A stretch of 64,000 bases of DNA from Symsagittifera roscoffensis (Eukaryota; Xenacoelomorpha; Acoela; Convolutidae): assembly GCF_963678635.1 (NCBI RefSeq), contig NC_087071.1:7331624-7395623 (forward strand). The letters are read 5' to 3'. Made by a program: the position numbers and the translations under genes. This document shows, one piece after another, positions 1-8,736 of the stretch (position 1 is the stretch's first letter; each line of letters opens with the position of its first letter). A model generated the notes under the pieces. It was given only the letters and a program-made list of their open reading frames with translations, was not told the DNA's origin and did not search any database.

Positions 1-10
1 TTTTATAGAC

Positions 11-1300
11 TTGAGTACTAGCCGAGCCGCCCACTACGAGAACATCAAGCCACACAATCCATCGACAGAAGACTGGTGTATACCTGCAGACATGGATGAA
101 GGGGATTATCTGATGATGAATCCTGCTTGTGAGGTCAATGAAAAGGGCACCAGGGAGAAGAACGATGGAAACGAAGTCGTAGAGGAAGGTACGGATACAC
201 CGCTGGACCTGGATCCAAACGAGGAGATCGAAGCGGACGATGAAACCTTACCCTACGCAGAGGAAGATTGGCAGGATCCAGAACAGATAGAGGTTCCCAA
301 GAACTTGGAACCGGATCTTCCGTTCACGATACAGACTCGTCAGAAGGACGGGACGAGACCAAGAAAGAAATACAATCCTTACGGTGACGACTTCGTAGTG
401 GATAGGATAGATCTGAAGAAGATAGTGGAGGAAGTAGTGGGTCTAGAGGAAATAACTGTGTCACAAGACATTGACATAGTCGATGATCACGACGATGAGT
501 GGGTTGACGACTGGTCAAAACCCGCGGTAGAATTCGATGACGAGCAACAGCAGTCATGTGAACAAGACTTAACGAACCTGCGTGTCTTAGAATGGCTGAA
601 TGAAACGACCTCGGATCCTGAGGAGACCAGCGTCACGATTCAAGACGTAGATCGTGAAAGCATGAAATACATCAAGACCGAACGAGATGATCCTTCCTGG
701 GCTGCCCAGGAAGGACGACTACTCATTCCAGCTTCTAACCTCGACTTGATACCCGGTATGCGATCGACGGGGACGTCGCTGGATATTTTTGTCCGGGGAG
801 TGGGGGTAGGACTTACCCACACTGAAAACTTGATAATAAAAAAATTAAGAATAGCAAGAGAAACAGGAGACTTAGAAGCAAAAACAGGCGAAGAACCTAA
901 GAAACCTGACATAGGCATAGTTGAGTCATATTTTAACTTACCAAATGAATATTCAAGTAACATAATACTAACAGACAGTGATTTCATACTCACAAATAGA
1001 ACATGTGCGATAGCAATCACAGCAGACATGAGTTTTAGGATACCGGCAAAATACCTATGCTTCTTGGTAACGAGGGCGACGGAGAAGCAGCACGTGGACC
1101 CAGAGAACCTAGTCTTGTCCTTGACGAGGCTGAGGGACTTCCTTGTGGAAATGGACGTGAAGGAGCTCTCGCTTCCAGTGTACGATCTAAACAGAGGAAG
1201 ACTGCATCCTCGGGAATTGTACGCGCTTGTACACGTGATATTATCTGATACGAACATACAAGTATATCTACATAAGAAATATTACCTAAGTATAGGCTGA
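11..1300 (+). CDS. Copy A: pol C-terminal acidic extension (3' end of polyprotein)
   Basis: This is the region downstream of the integrase in the gypsy pol polyprotein, open for 429 codons. It starts within the post-integrase segment that in copies B and C follows a KGTKKLLKKW motif, then continues into a strongly acidic, Glu/Asp-rich tail (about residues 35-215). A second part (about residues 270-429) contains ESYFNLPNEY and DFILTNRTCAI, which recur in copy B. I know no domain for this tail. It is the only pol segment in the window that stays open over its full length. The true polyprotein start lies to the left of the window, so the first codon used here is arbitrary. Copy C shares the first part but diverges after the acidic tail. 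Confidence 0.7.
   Translation: MSTSRAAHYENIKPHNPSTEDWCIPADMDEGDYLMMNPACEVNEKGTREKNDGNEVVEEGTDTPLDLDPNEEIEADDETLPYAEEDWQDPEQIEVPKNLEPDLPFTIQTRQKDGTRPRKKYNPYGDDFVVDRIDLKKIVEEVVGLEEITVSQDIDIVDDHDDEWVDDWSKPAVEFDDEQQQSCEQDLTNLRVLEWLNETTSDPEETSVTIQDVDRESMKYIKTERDDPSWAAQEGRLLIPASNLDLIPGMRSTGTSLDIFVRGVGVGLTHTENLIIKKLRIARETGDLEAKTGEEPKKPDIGIVESYFNLPNEYSSNIILTDSDFILTNRTCAIAITADMSFRIPAKYLCFLVTRATEKQHVDPENLVLSLTRLRDFLVEMDVKELSLPVYDLNRGRLHPRELYALVHVILSDTNIQVYLHKKYYLSIG
692..714. repeat. 23-bp palindrome in pol tail of copy A
   Basis: Two perfect 11-bp arms, CCTTCCTGGGC and GCCCAGGAAGG, are separated by a single T. The same palindrome is unchanged in copy B at 20118-20140. It lies in codons for DDPSWAAQEG, so protein constraint could explain part of its conservation. 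Confidence 0.75.
795..811 (+). promoter_or_regulatory. Purine-rich tract with following complementary pyrimidines (candidate internal PPT)
   Basis: The 17-mer GGGGAGTGGGGGTAGGA is identical at 46384-46400 in copy C although surrounding sequence has diverged. In both places CCCACAC follows within a few bases and can pair with GTGGG. Copy B has lost this segment in a deletion of about 80 bp near 20180. A role as an internal polypurine tract or RNA structure is inference. Confidence 0.4.
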
Positions 1301-1425
1301 GTGATGTGCGAGAGGGTGTTAGGCCAAAGACTAAGTTGTATGTAATATGTGTTATGTTATGTTATGTTATGTGTTAGGTTAATAAGATCATGGGTAAGTA
1401 GGGGTTAGTGACCATGAACAACTGA
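1301..1425 (+). other. Spacer between pol tail and ORF3 remnant, with (TGTTA)n
   Basis: The spacer contains about four copies of a TGTTA pentanucleotide at 1351-1370. The corresponding region of copy B (20616-20870) keeps the neighbouring sequence, but the pentamer run is replaced by TG-rich sequence. No gene is seen. Confidence 0.5.
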
Positions 1426-1995
1426 ATGACGATCTTAGGAATAGATCCAAAGTTTGGACTGTCCAATCTTAGGTCGAATTCCAAAATTTTTGAGACAATG
1501 TGCAAAATTCTAAACATTCCGATGGAAGTGAAGAAGATATGGGCAAGGAAACGATTGATGCCATGGTTCAGAGCTAACATGACTGCATGGTTGTACGAGT
1601 ATGCGAAAAAGCATATGTCGAAGCATGGCAGGGTGTACAGTGAATATCAGCTGGACATTGGAGCAGGAGCTTTCAAGCGAGCTCTCGTGACTCATCGGAA
1701 TGCAGTGACCACCGCTGTGAAAAGAATTTCCAGGACGAGTGAACGTAGTGGAAAGGAGAAGGCAGAGATGTTAAAGGAAGATTTGGAGAGAAACGTGACG
1801 TTGTGTCTCCACAACAGCTTCTGCAGGAACAGAGAATCTTACGTGGATCCCCTACCTTGTTGCAAACAGAGGGTAGAAGAGCAGAAGTGTTGGAGGACGG
1901 CTTCCAGCAGCGTCAGGATAGCCAACGACGTGTTACAGGATACGGAAACTGAGAGTGCAGAGGCAGTATCACAGGAGGAAGAAATGGAACATTGA
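1426..1995 (+). pseudogene. Copy A: ORF3 C-terminal remnant created by an internal deletion
   Basis: The reading frame of 189 codons is a fusion. Its first about 25 codons match the start of the B region at 20880-20930, and the rest, from ETMCKILNIP onward, matches the end of B ORF3 at 29450-29960 (shared MTAWLYEYA, YQLDIGAGAFKRA and NVTLCLHNSFCRNRE). It is therefore the two ends of an ORF3 block joined after loss of the middle. The conserved part is basic and helical, with several cysteines (CLHNSFC, CC, C), and ends in an acidic SQEEEME tail. No known domain is recognised. Whether the short open frame is translated is unknown. Confidence 0.6.
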
Positions 1996-2041
1996 CGAAT
2001 GACCGAAAAACAAGATGCAAAAAGAGACGAAATTAGAAGAA

Positions 2042-2065
2042 TTTAGAAGTTTTAGAACTTCTAAA
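2042..2065 (+). other. 3' UTR hairpin, copy A
   Basis: TTTAGAAGTT and AACTTCTAAA form a perfect 10-bp stem around a TTAG loop. Copy B keeps the same stem-loop at 30008-30031, with the same TTAG loop and one altered pair that can still form G-U. Confidence 0.5.
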
Positions 2066-2804
2066 CGACAAAAAAAAGAAGAAAACAAAGGAGTGATGAA
2101 GAAAAAGTTAAAACTCAGAATTGTTTTATGTGTGTGAAAAAACTCAAGTGAGAAACCAAGCAACCAAGTTGTAATTGAAAACTGAAACATTTAGTTGAAT
2201 TTTGAAATAGTTGCATTTATAAATTTGCATTTTGATTTTAGTGGAGTGGCTTTAGAGACACTCACTTACTATTTATTTAGAAAGGCTTGAGTGAAGGAGT
2301 TTATTTAAATATTCCAGCCTACATGACTGTTTTTAATCAGCTAGGAGAACTGATCACTTTGTGGTGACATGGAAGGCTTGAGTAACCTCTCGAAGATGGA
2401 GATTGTTTCATTGTTCTTTCTAACCACAGAGTTTCTTAGTTTTAATATTCAGGACAATAACAAGCAAGATTTCCGAAGGGAAGAAACATAGTAGGATAAT
2501 TTTAGCTTGTTGGTTGGCAGGACTGTCCTGCAAACCAACACCTTTTAAATCTAAGAGAAAAAGTTTTATTCGGGACATTGACATTGGAAGTCAGAAAATA
2601 TGTTTTATCTTAGGTCATATCCTCAATGTGCAGATTGATGAAAGAATTTGAAGGCTATAGTGATGTAGTATGATGCCATTTATATTCTGCAGTGAGTCGA
2701 TGTGACGTGGATAAAAGTAATTTCGTGCATTTTGTAAATTCTGTTCGATGACACTGTATCTATTTTACGAACATTGCGGGATTTAATGAGGACATTGACC
2801 GGAC

Positions 2805-2817
2805 TGTCCGGGGAGTA
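2805..2817 (+). promoter_or_regulatory. Polypurine tract before 3' LTR, copy A
   Basis: TGTCCGGGGAGTA lies directly before the LTR start TGTGACATTCG. The identical sequence precedes the 3' LTR of copy B (30769-30781). This is the position where gypsy elements carry the plus-strand primer. The purine run itself is short (GGGGAG). Confidence 0.6.
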
Positions 2818-3744
2818 TGTGACATTCGACCAGAATGTGCCAAAATGCAATCTCTGCAGTTTAGTCATTTTAGCAGCGAGTCTTCCGAGTTGGTGATTTT
2901 GAAGGATTTGGAACGTTATTCGAACGATTGAACAAAATGTGAAGGTTGAAGCATTCGGAAATTCCTTAATTTTAAATTTTCAAAGTGATGACGTAACATT
3001 TCTGAGAAACGTCAGAAACGGCCATTTTGGCAAAAAAAGTCGAAGAAAAACAGAACAACATTAGTTGCGATTGCGAGAAGGACAAAAATAGTGATTGAAA
3101 AACGACAACAAGTCACAGAGTTAACAGAGAACACTCCGAGTTGCAACTATTGTGTCGCTACAACAGTTGCAAGGCCGTTGCAGACAACGGTGAAGGGTGG
3201 AAGACAGCCTTCCGGATTACGGAGAAATCAAGATTAACGTGCTTGATTCAGTGGATTCAAGAATCCGGAAGAGTTTCGGGACTGGAACTTTTATCCTTTT
3301 ATATAAACTTTTAGCTTCCTGTCATGTCCTGATTTGAATTTAATTAACAACTGGATTCATTTTGATAAGGATGAGAAGCTAGGAGTTGGGGGAAAGGGTT
3401 GATCCATCTTCGATGGAGATGATGATTTTTATCTACTGAACAAAAACAATAGTAATAATTCAATAAGTAGTAGCCCTAATTTTAGGAGTGACCTCGTGGT
3501 CTGGGGATACTGAGACCTAGCCATGAGCTCACTATTTCTGCATGTAATCTAGCTAATTTGAGTGTTTTGACCGAAGCCGAAAGCAGTAACGTTTTTGTCG
3601 ACCCGATGTTGGAAAAGACCACCGAAAGTACTGGCTTGGTAGAGACGGTGAAAAGCATATAAAGCTCTGTTTAGACGTTAGCCAGTCGTCCTAGGACTTA
3701 GTTTTATTTTCCGTCGATATGTATCTTCCGGGCGAATGTTAGAT
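2818..3744 (+). repeat. 3' LTR of copy A
   Basis: The LTR starts TGTGACATTCG and ends near TTAGA, giving nearly complementary short ends (TGT...ACA in the better preserved copies). It aligns with the B 5' LTR parts at 3999-4150 and 7979-8712, especially over 3340-3730 versus 8330-8710. Divergence is obvious, with many substitutions and indels, so A and B did not insert recently. The right boundary is uncertain by about 10 bp. Confidence 0.65.
3300..3307 (+). promoter_or_regulatory. Candidate LTR TATA box
   Basis: TATATAAA lies in the middle of the LTR. The B 3' LTR has TATAAAA at the equivalent place (31296-31302), while the B 5' LTR has lost it (about 8262-8272). This position is plausible for an LTR promoter; there is no direct evidence of use. 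Confidence 0.35.
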
Positions 3745-3783
3745 TTTTGAAACTCAATAGAAAGTTTTTTAGAAAAAAGTACT

Positions 3784-3998
3784 ATGCCAGTCGGTCAAAT
3801 TTAGAAGTTTGACCTTAAGCTGAACCTTTAACCTTGATTTTGGGGAGAAAAGTAATTTTTCAAAACTTCGATTTGAGCCTGTCATGCTCGAGTTTCTTGC
3901 GACAACGACAACACGAGAAAAAAACAAGAGAACACTCGAGTGATAATCGCGGAAAAGTTGCAGAAAAAGACTAGTGTAAAATTGCTATTCGCAATTTT
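3784..3998 (+). repeat. 5' fragment of a copy-C-type LTR
   Basis: From ATGCCAGTCGGTCA the sequence follows the first part of the LTRs of copy C (31337, 32149 and 35222) down to the shared GCTATTCGCAATTT, and is then replaced by the start of the B 5' LTR. It suggests that B inserted into an older C-type LTR. The continuing half is not present next to B, because the right end of B is itself interrupted. Confidence 0.55.
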
Positions 3999-4192
3999 TG
4001 TGCCATTCGACCAGAATGTACGAAAATGCAAAGTCGGAATTCTAAACTATATTGTGACATCGGAGTGGGAAGACTAACGGTTTTAACGAATTATTGGTCT
4101 TAATCGTTCATTTTGAGGAACGCGGAAGGGTTATTTTGGACTTTCATGCTAATTGTTGTGATAAACTTATTAAATAGTTTCATATTTTGAGT

Positions 4193-5002
4193 ATGCGAAC
4201 CAGACGTGCAGACTCAGTATCCACAACGGATGTTGTCACAACGGATAGCGGAAACTGTGCGAAATGCAAGACGACTGGAGAACCTGGATCAATGGATACA
4301 GTGCGACATTTGTGATGAGTGGTTTCACAATGCCTGTTGCGGTCTACCACCTGATCTTATCCCGCAAATTACTAAAGCAAATTACTGTTATTCAGATGCA
4401 ACATTAGTTTATCAAAGAAAGGTTTACCTGTTTCTCATGTTACTGTTCAACATGCCATCAAGGAAGCTCTTTCAGAGTTACCTTTTACTGTTGATAAAAT
4501 AGTGAAGGACAACTTATCTACTATTTTACCTGCTGTTAACACTCAGTCAAGAGTATCTACTGAGAAACTTGAACGCAAACTTGAAATTCGCATTCAGAAC
4601 TTTCCTGAACCAACTGATAATACACAGTTGAAAAGGATGGAGTCTGATGAAAACCTTGTATCTGAGGTACTTAAGCATTTGAATGAGTGGGATCGATATA
4701 ATGTATCCTCAATTAAGCGTTTGGGTCAATTCAAATCCACTAATATACGACCTCGGTCTGATTTGGTGAAATTTTCCAATGAATGGACTGCTAGCAAAGT
4801 TCTGAAAAAAGCACAACTTCTCAATGAATTTCGCACACTAGTGCTTATATCGAAGTCTCTATCAAGTGATGAACTTGCATTGGAAAAACTAATTCTCAAG
4901 AAACGCTGGGAATTAATCAATAGCGGAACTCCAAAGCAAGATCTGAAAATTTGGAATTTACAACTCTTTCACAAAGACATTGTCGTGGATATTACTGCAT
5001 GA
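4193..5002 (+). pseudogene. LINE 1 ORF1: PHD finger plus RNA-binding-type ORF1 protein (frameshifted)
   Basis: An ATG at 4193 opens a frame reaching CAKC (4257-4268), the first zinc pair of a PHD finger. After a frameshift near 4285 the rest follows in another frame as CDICDEWFHNACCGL. Downstream, 4502-5002 encodes a segment typical of CR1-group ORF1 proteins: IRIQNFPEP, then KRLGQ, RPRSDLVKFSNEW, and ISKSLSSDELALEKLILKKR. Such ORF1 proteins bind element RNA in the ribonucleoprotein. The minus-strand LINE 2 has the same arrangement (PHD, linker, MRIRINGVPEP, KFKNPW, LSRELTVDEKKVESRIL). At least two frame breaks make this copy nonfunctional. Confidence 0.7.
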
Positions 5003-7590
5003 CTGACCAGTGTAACAGTTGTATCTTGGAATGCTCGTAGTTTGCTCAGCCTAGACAAACGTTTATTCTGTATCAATTTTTTACATATCATGTCTCCTGA
5101 TGTTTTTTGTGTTTATGCGAAACTTGGTTAAGCTCCAATGACACAAATTTTTTTACCTGATACAGATTATTACACATATTCACAAGCTGCCCGAAAAAAT
5201 GGCATTCATGGCCGAGTTGCAATACTTGTGCGTAATGGTTTGAACCTGGCGGCTTGGGACTGCACTTTACCCGATTTTGATTTTGCTTGCGGCACTGTCT
5301 TAAGTACAGATCCTCAAATCCTTATCTTATCGGTATATAATCCCCACGTCACATCAAATTATAGAGTATCATCCACATATTTATCTCAGTGTCTGGAGTT
5401 ATACTCTTCAAAGTTTCTGCATGATTTTCCCTGTGGTATTATTTCTATTTTTGGTGATTTCAATATGCCAGATGCGTGTTGAATATCTCACTCTGCCACT
5501 ACCGCTAGTTCACAGGCTCTGATCGACAATTTGGATTCATTGAATTGTGTCCAACTAGTGACTGAGCCGACGCATATTTGCGTCAACACGCTAGATATTT
5601 TTGTTACAAATCAACCTGAGCTGTGCTCAGTGAATGTGGAACCAGACCATTTTACATCCAATCATTATCCTGTTACAGTTATTTTCCATGTGTCTAATTC
5701 TGAAAGCATCACTTCTGATTTACCTAATGACATTCCAATTTATTCTAAAAACACTTTTAACATCGATGTTTTCATGAATTCTTTTGTTATATTTGATTGC
5801 CTTTTCCAAGTTTATTTTCAAATGATTCCCACTGATTTTTATCTTGCGTGGTATGATGCTATGATAAAATCGGTTCAGACTTCTATTTGCCTGAAACACA
5901 AGAAAAGATCTATGTTACCATTTTATTTTTCTAGCCGTTCCGTACATCTCAGTAACAAAGTCTCTACTGAGAAGCGTAAATTGGCGAAATTCAATTTGTT
6001 CTATTCGACATTGTTGTCCGATCTTCAACGAGATTTGAATAACTCGATTGAGCTAGACAAAATTACATTACTGTCTTCTTTTCATTCACTTGATACTAAC
6101 GACTGTTTCAAGTTAGGTCACAAACTTTCTGGCAGCACACCTATTCCTTCTGTTGTTAAATTGGGAGCCTCATGTGCTTCTACTGTTAACACCAAAGCCG
6201 ATTTGTTTAATAACTTTTTCTGTTCTGTGTACAAAAGCGAAGCGTTTACGTATAACGGTTGTTCTGATAATACTTCCATTAACTTGTGCGAATTATCGTT
6301 TGGTAAAAGTGATGGAAATAGTTTACTTAAAAAGGTACCAGATACCACAGCAAATGCAGCTGATGGCATTCCACCATTTGTTCTCAAATATAATGCTGAT
6401 GCACTCACGCCTATGGTATATATTCTATTCAGTCAAATTGTTACCTGTTGTATTTGGTCCAATTTTTGGAAAGAGGCGTTTATTATGCCTTTTCATAAGT
6501 CCGGGCCAAAATCTGACATAACAAATTATCTTGGAATTAGTATTTTACCGCGCGTATCGCTTTGCTTGGAAAAACTGCTTTTTAATTTCATTTACTCTTT
6601 TGTTCGACACAAACTTTCTCGTAGACAGCATGGCTTTGTTAAAAAGCGCAGCACGTTTACACAATTGTTGGAATATATTGAAAACATCTTTAAATGTACG
6701 GATGCCAATGAAAATTTCTGTTCTGTATATTTTGACATATAAAAAAAGGCTTCTGACTCTGTGTCACACAAACAGTTGCTGAACAAGCTGTCTTCTTTTG
6801 GTTTTGACGAAACTTTTATCATGTTAATTTCATCTTATCTTTGCAATCACTCACAAAGAGTACGTCTTAACAATATTCTATTTTACAAAGGTTACATCTC
6901 TAGCGGTGTACTAAAAGGAAGCATTTTAGGACCACTTTTATTCCTTATTTATATAAATGACCTTCCGGATGTTGTCAAGTATTCCTCACCGTCTTTATTT
7001 GCTGATGACCTGAAACTGCTTTATTGAGACAACTGTCATGACAATTTTCAGTCTGATTTAGATTCGGTAGAGACCTGGGCAACCCAAAACGGTCTTGATT
7101 TTAATCCAGACAAAACTAAATTCCTTTCAAACAATAGCTTTAATTTCAACTTTATCTTAACGGGTCAGAAGTATGCTCTGTTGATCATATCAAAGACTTG
7201 GGTATGTATATCTCGCCTACTTTGTCTTGGAATCACCATGTTTCTGCGAAACTTGGTAAAGCCACAAAGTGTTTTCATTATTTAAAGCGTAATGTTCCTT
7301 TAAACTCACCTGTTAAAACTAAGCTTCAAACGTACATTTCTTGTGTGAGGTCCATTTTACTTTATAACTCTTGTATTTGGTTCCCAAATTTATCACAGCT
7401 ACTTGATTTCGAAAAGTTCCAGAAAAAGGCAGTTAAGTGGATAATTGGTTTCACTAATCATACTGACAGTCTTGTGATGTTAAACATACTACCTATTTGC
7501 TATCAAATTATTTTTCTAAACTGTCTTCTCTTCTTCAAACTGTTTTATAACTGTTACAACTTCGATAATAATGATTTGTGTTACTGTTAG
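5003..7590 (+). pseudogene. LINE 1 ORF2: APE endonuclease and reverse transcriptase (broken)
   Basis: Endonuclease signs are SWNARSL near 5030, an out-of-frame ETWL near 5118, GDFNMP near 5455, LDIFVTN near 5590 and SNHYPV in place of the usual SDH near 5660. RT signs are AADGIPPFVLKY near 6360, LSRRQHGFVKKRS near 6620, VYFDI for motif A near 6730 followed by a stop, GSILGPLLFLIYINDLPD near 6930 and FADDLKLLY near 7005. A C-terminal region continues to 7590. Stops and shifts occur at about 5130, 5480, 6740, 7027 and 7150. The normal role is target-primed reverse transcription. Confidence 0.8.
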
Positions 7591-7942
7591 TGAATCGAGA
7601 CCGGGAAACAGATCCAGTCAGAGAATGGAATTCTCTGTACCTCTTACCCGCAAACTCTGATCCCTTGGGAGCTTTTTCCAAAGAACAATTCATAGCGTCA
7701 ATAGTGTTTTAGCAAAAGTCGACATCAACTCTACAAGTACAGTCTCACAAACCAAGACTCTACTCTTCAATTTCCTTAAACAGCAACTTCAATCAACCTT
7801 CAATCTCGACAATCCATGCACTTTCTTCATCAAATGCCGTTGCAACACATGTCTTTCCTGAATATTGACAATTTAACTCAAAACTTGAATTACGCAAACT
7901 CAAAATTTCACTGCTATATGTAGTATCATTCACTAATAAAAT

Positions 7943-7944
7943 CT

Positions 7945-7973
<29 letters not shown>
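7943..7973 (+). repeat. (CTT)n tail of LINE 1
   Basis: About ten CTT units form the 3' end of the LINE directly before the duplicated TAATT. Short microsatellite tails of this kind are usual for CR1/L2-group and RTE-group LINEs. Confidence 0.85.
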
Positions 7974-7975
<2 letters not shown>

Positions 7976-8724
7976 ATTTTTAAAAATTCGTTCAAAAAGA
8001 AAGACACGTGACAACATCCAAATTTCGCACCAACTGAAACGGAGAAAACACAACAACAGTTGTCTCAGACAGAGAACAACAAGAAAATTCGTGGAGAAAA
8101 GCAATAAACGGAAATTGTGTGATACTCATCGAGATTGAAGAAAACTTTACGAAGACCATTTCGAGTTGTAACGATTGTATCGCTACAATCGTAACAACGC
8201 GAATCCCGAGAACAAGGAATGGTGTTGGGACGGGAGGGGTCTCGGGAGGGAAACTCAAACTGTATTTTCTAAAATTTTAGCCTCCTGGAGATGTTCTGAG
8301 TTGAATTCAATTATTATCCAAATTCATTTTCAGATCATGAGAAGCTAGGAGTTGAGGGAAAAGGTTGATCCATCTTCGATGGAGATGATGATTTTTATCT
8401 ACTGAACAAAAACAATGGTAATATGATAAATAAGTAGTAGCCCTGTTTTTAGGAGTGACCTCGTGGTCTGGGGATACTGAGACTCAGCCATGAGCTCACT
8501 ATTTTTGCATATAATGAAGTTAATTAGAGCGTTCTGATCGGAGCCGGAAACAATAACGTTTTTTTCGTCGACCCAATGTTTGAAAGACCACCAAAAGAAC
8601 TGCCTTTGGCAGAGATCGTGAAAAGCATTTAGAGTTGTGTTTAGACGCTAGCCAGTCGTTTTAGAACCTAGTCTTATTTTCCGTCGATATTAACTTCCGG
8701 GCGACTTTTACATAGATGTTTTGA

Positions 8725-8736
8725 TGGCGCTCCTGG
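8725..8736 (+). promoter_or_regulatory. Candidate primer-binding site, copy B
   Basis: TGGCGCTCCTGG lies 12 nt after the proposed LTR end. The same motif, extended to TGGCGCTCCTGGGTG, follows the LTRs of copy C (32127, 33087, 36156) and, inverted, of copy D (50664-50678). It begins with the TGG that pairs with a tRNA CCA end. I cannot name the tRNA, and the 11-12 nt gap to the LTR is longer than usual. Confidence 0.45.

Larger units (their letters stand above)
1996..2817 (+). other. Copy A 3' untranslated region
   Basis: No open frame of note is present. It aligns by eye along its length with 29960-30781 in copy B, for example the shared CTGATCACTTTGTGGTGA near 2350 and near 30330. It contains a perfect hairpin at 2042-2065 and ends in the polypurine tract. 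Confidence 0.6.
1..3744 (+). mobile_element. Giant Ty3/gypsy-type element, copy A (3' end only)
   Basis: The segment enters the window inside pol and runs through an ORF3 remnant, a 3' untranslated stretch, a short polypurine tract and a 3' LTR. It is homologous, in the same order, to 19.4-20.7 kb and 29.4-31.3 kb of copy B, which shows both belong to one family. Compared with B it lacks about 8.5 kb of ORF3: the sequence resembling B up to about 20930 continues directly into sequence resembling B from about 29450. The left part of the element lies outside the window. The 3' boundary is approximate because only partial LTRs are available for comparison. Confidence 0.8.
4155..7973 (+). mobile_element. 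LINE 1: PHD/APE/RT non-LTR retrotransposon nested in the LTR of copy B
   Basis: The element is flanked by TAATT at 4150-4154 and 7974-7978, a likely target-site duplication, and ends in a (CTT)n microsatellite tail. The B 3' LTR at about 30920-30945 keeps the empty site. It codes for an ORF1 with a PHD-like finger and an ORF2 with an APE endonuclease and an RT, the layout of the CR1/L2/Jockey group. The length of 3.8 kb and the position of ORF1 38 bp from the left end suggest a nearly full-length insertion that has since decayed by frameshifts. Confidence 0.8.
3999..8712 (+). repeat. 5' LTR of copy B, interrupted by a LINE
   Basis: It starts TGTGCCATTCGACCAG and ends TTTTACA. The native LTR sequence is 3999-4154 plus 7979-8712, about 890 bp, and the rest is LINE 1. 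Its 3' partner is 30782-31336, which is uninterrupted at the LINE insertion point. The middle holds the conserved block with GATCCATCTTCGATGGAGAT (8368-8387), a sequence also present in the copy A LTR. Confidence 0.7.

Noticed and set aside
770-840. 80-bp difference between copies A and B as a retained/removed intron
   Set aside because: Copy A does have a GT after the left break, but B keeps the sequence before the supposed acceptor AG, so precise splicing does not explain it. A simple deletion fits.
640-1257. 205-codon antisense frame in the pol tail of copy A
   Set aside because: It is the shadow of the plus-strand frame; copy B has a parallel shadow at 20066-20662, but it is not better conserved than the sense strand.
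5138-5482. Short open frame as an independent small gene
   Set aside because: It is the endonuclease part of LINE 1 ORF2 between two frame breaks.
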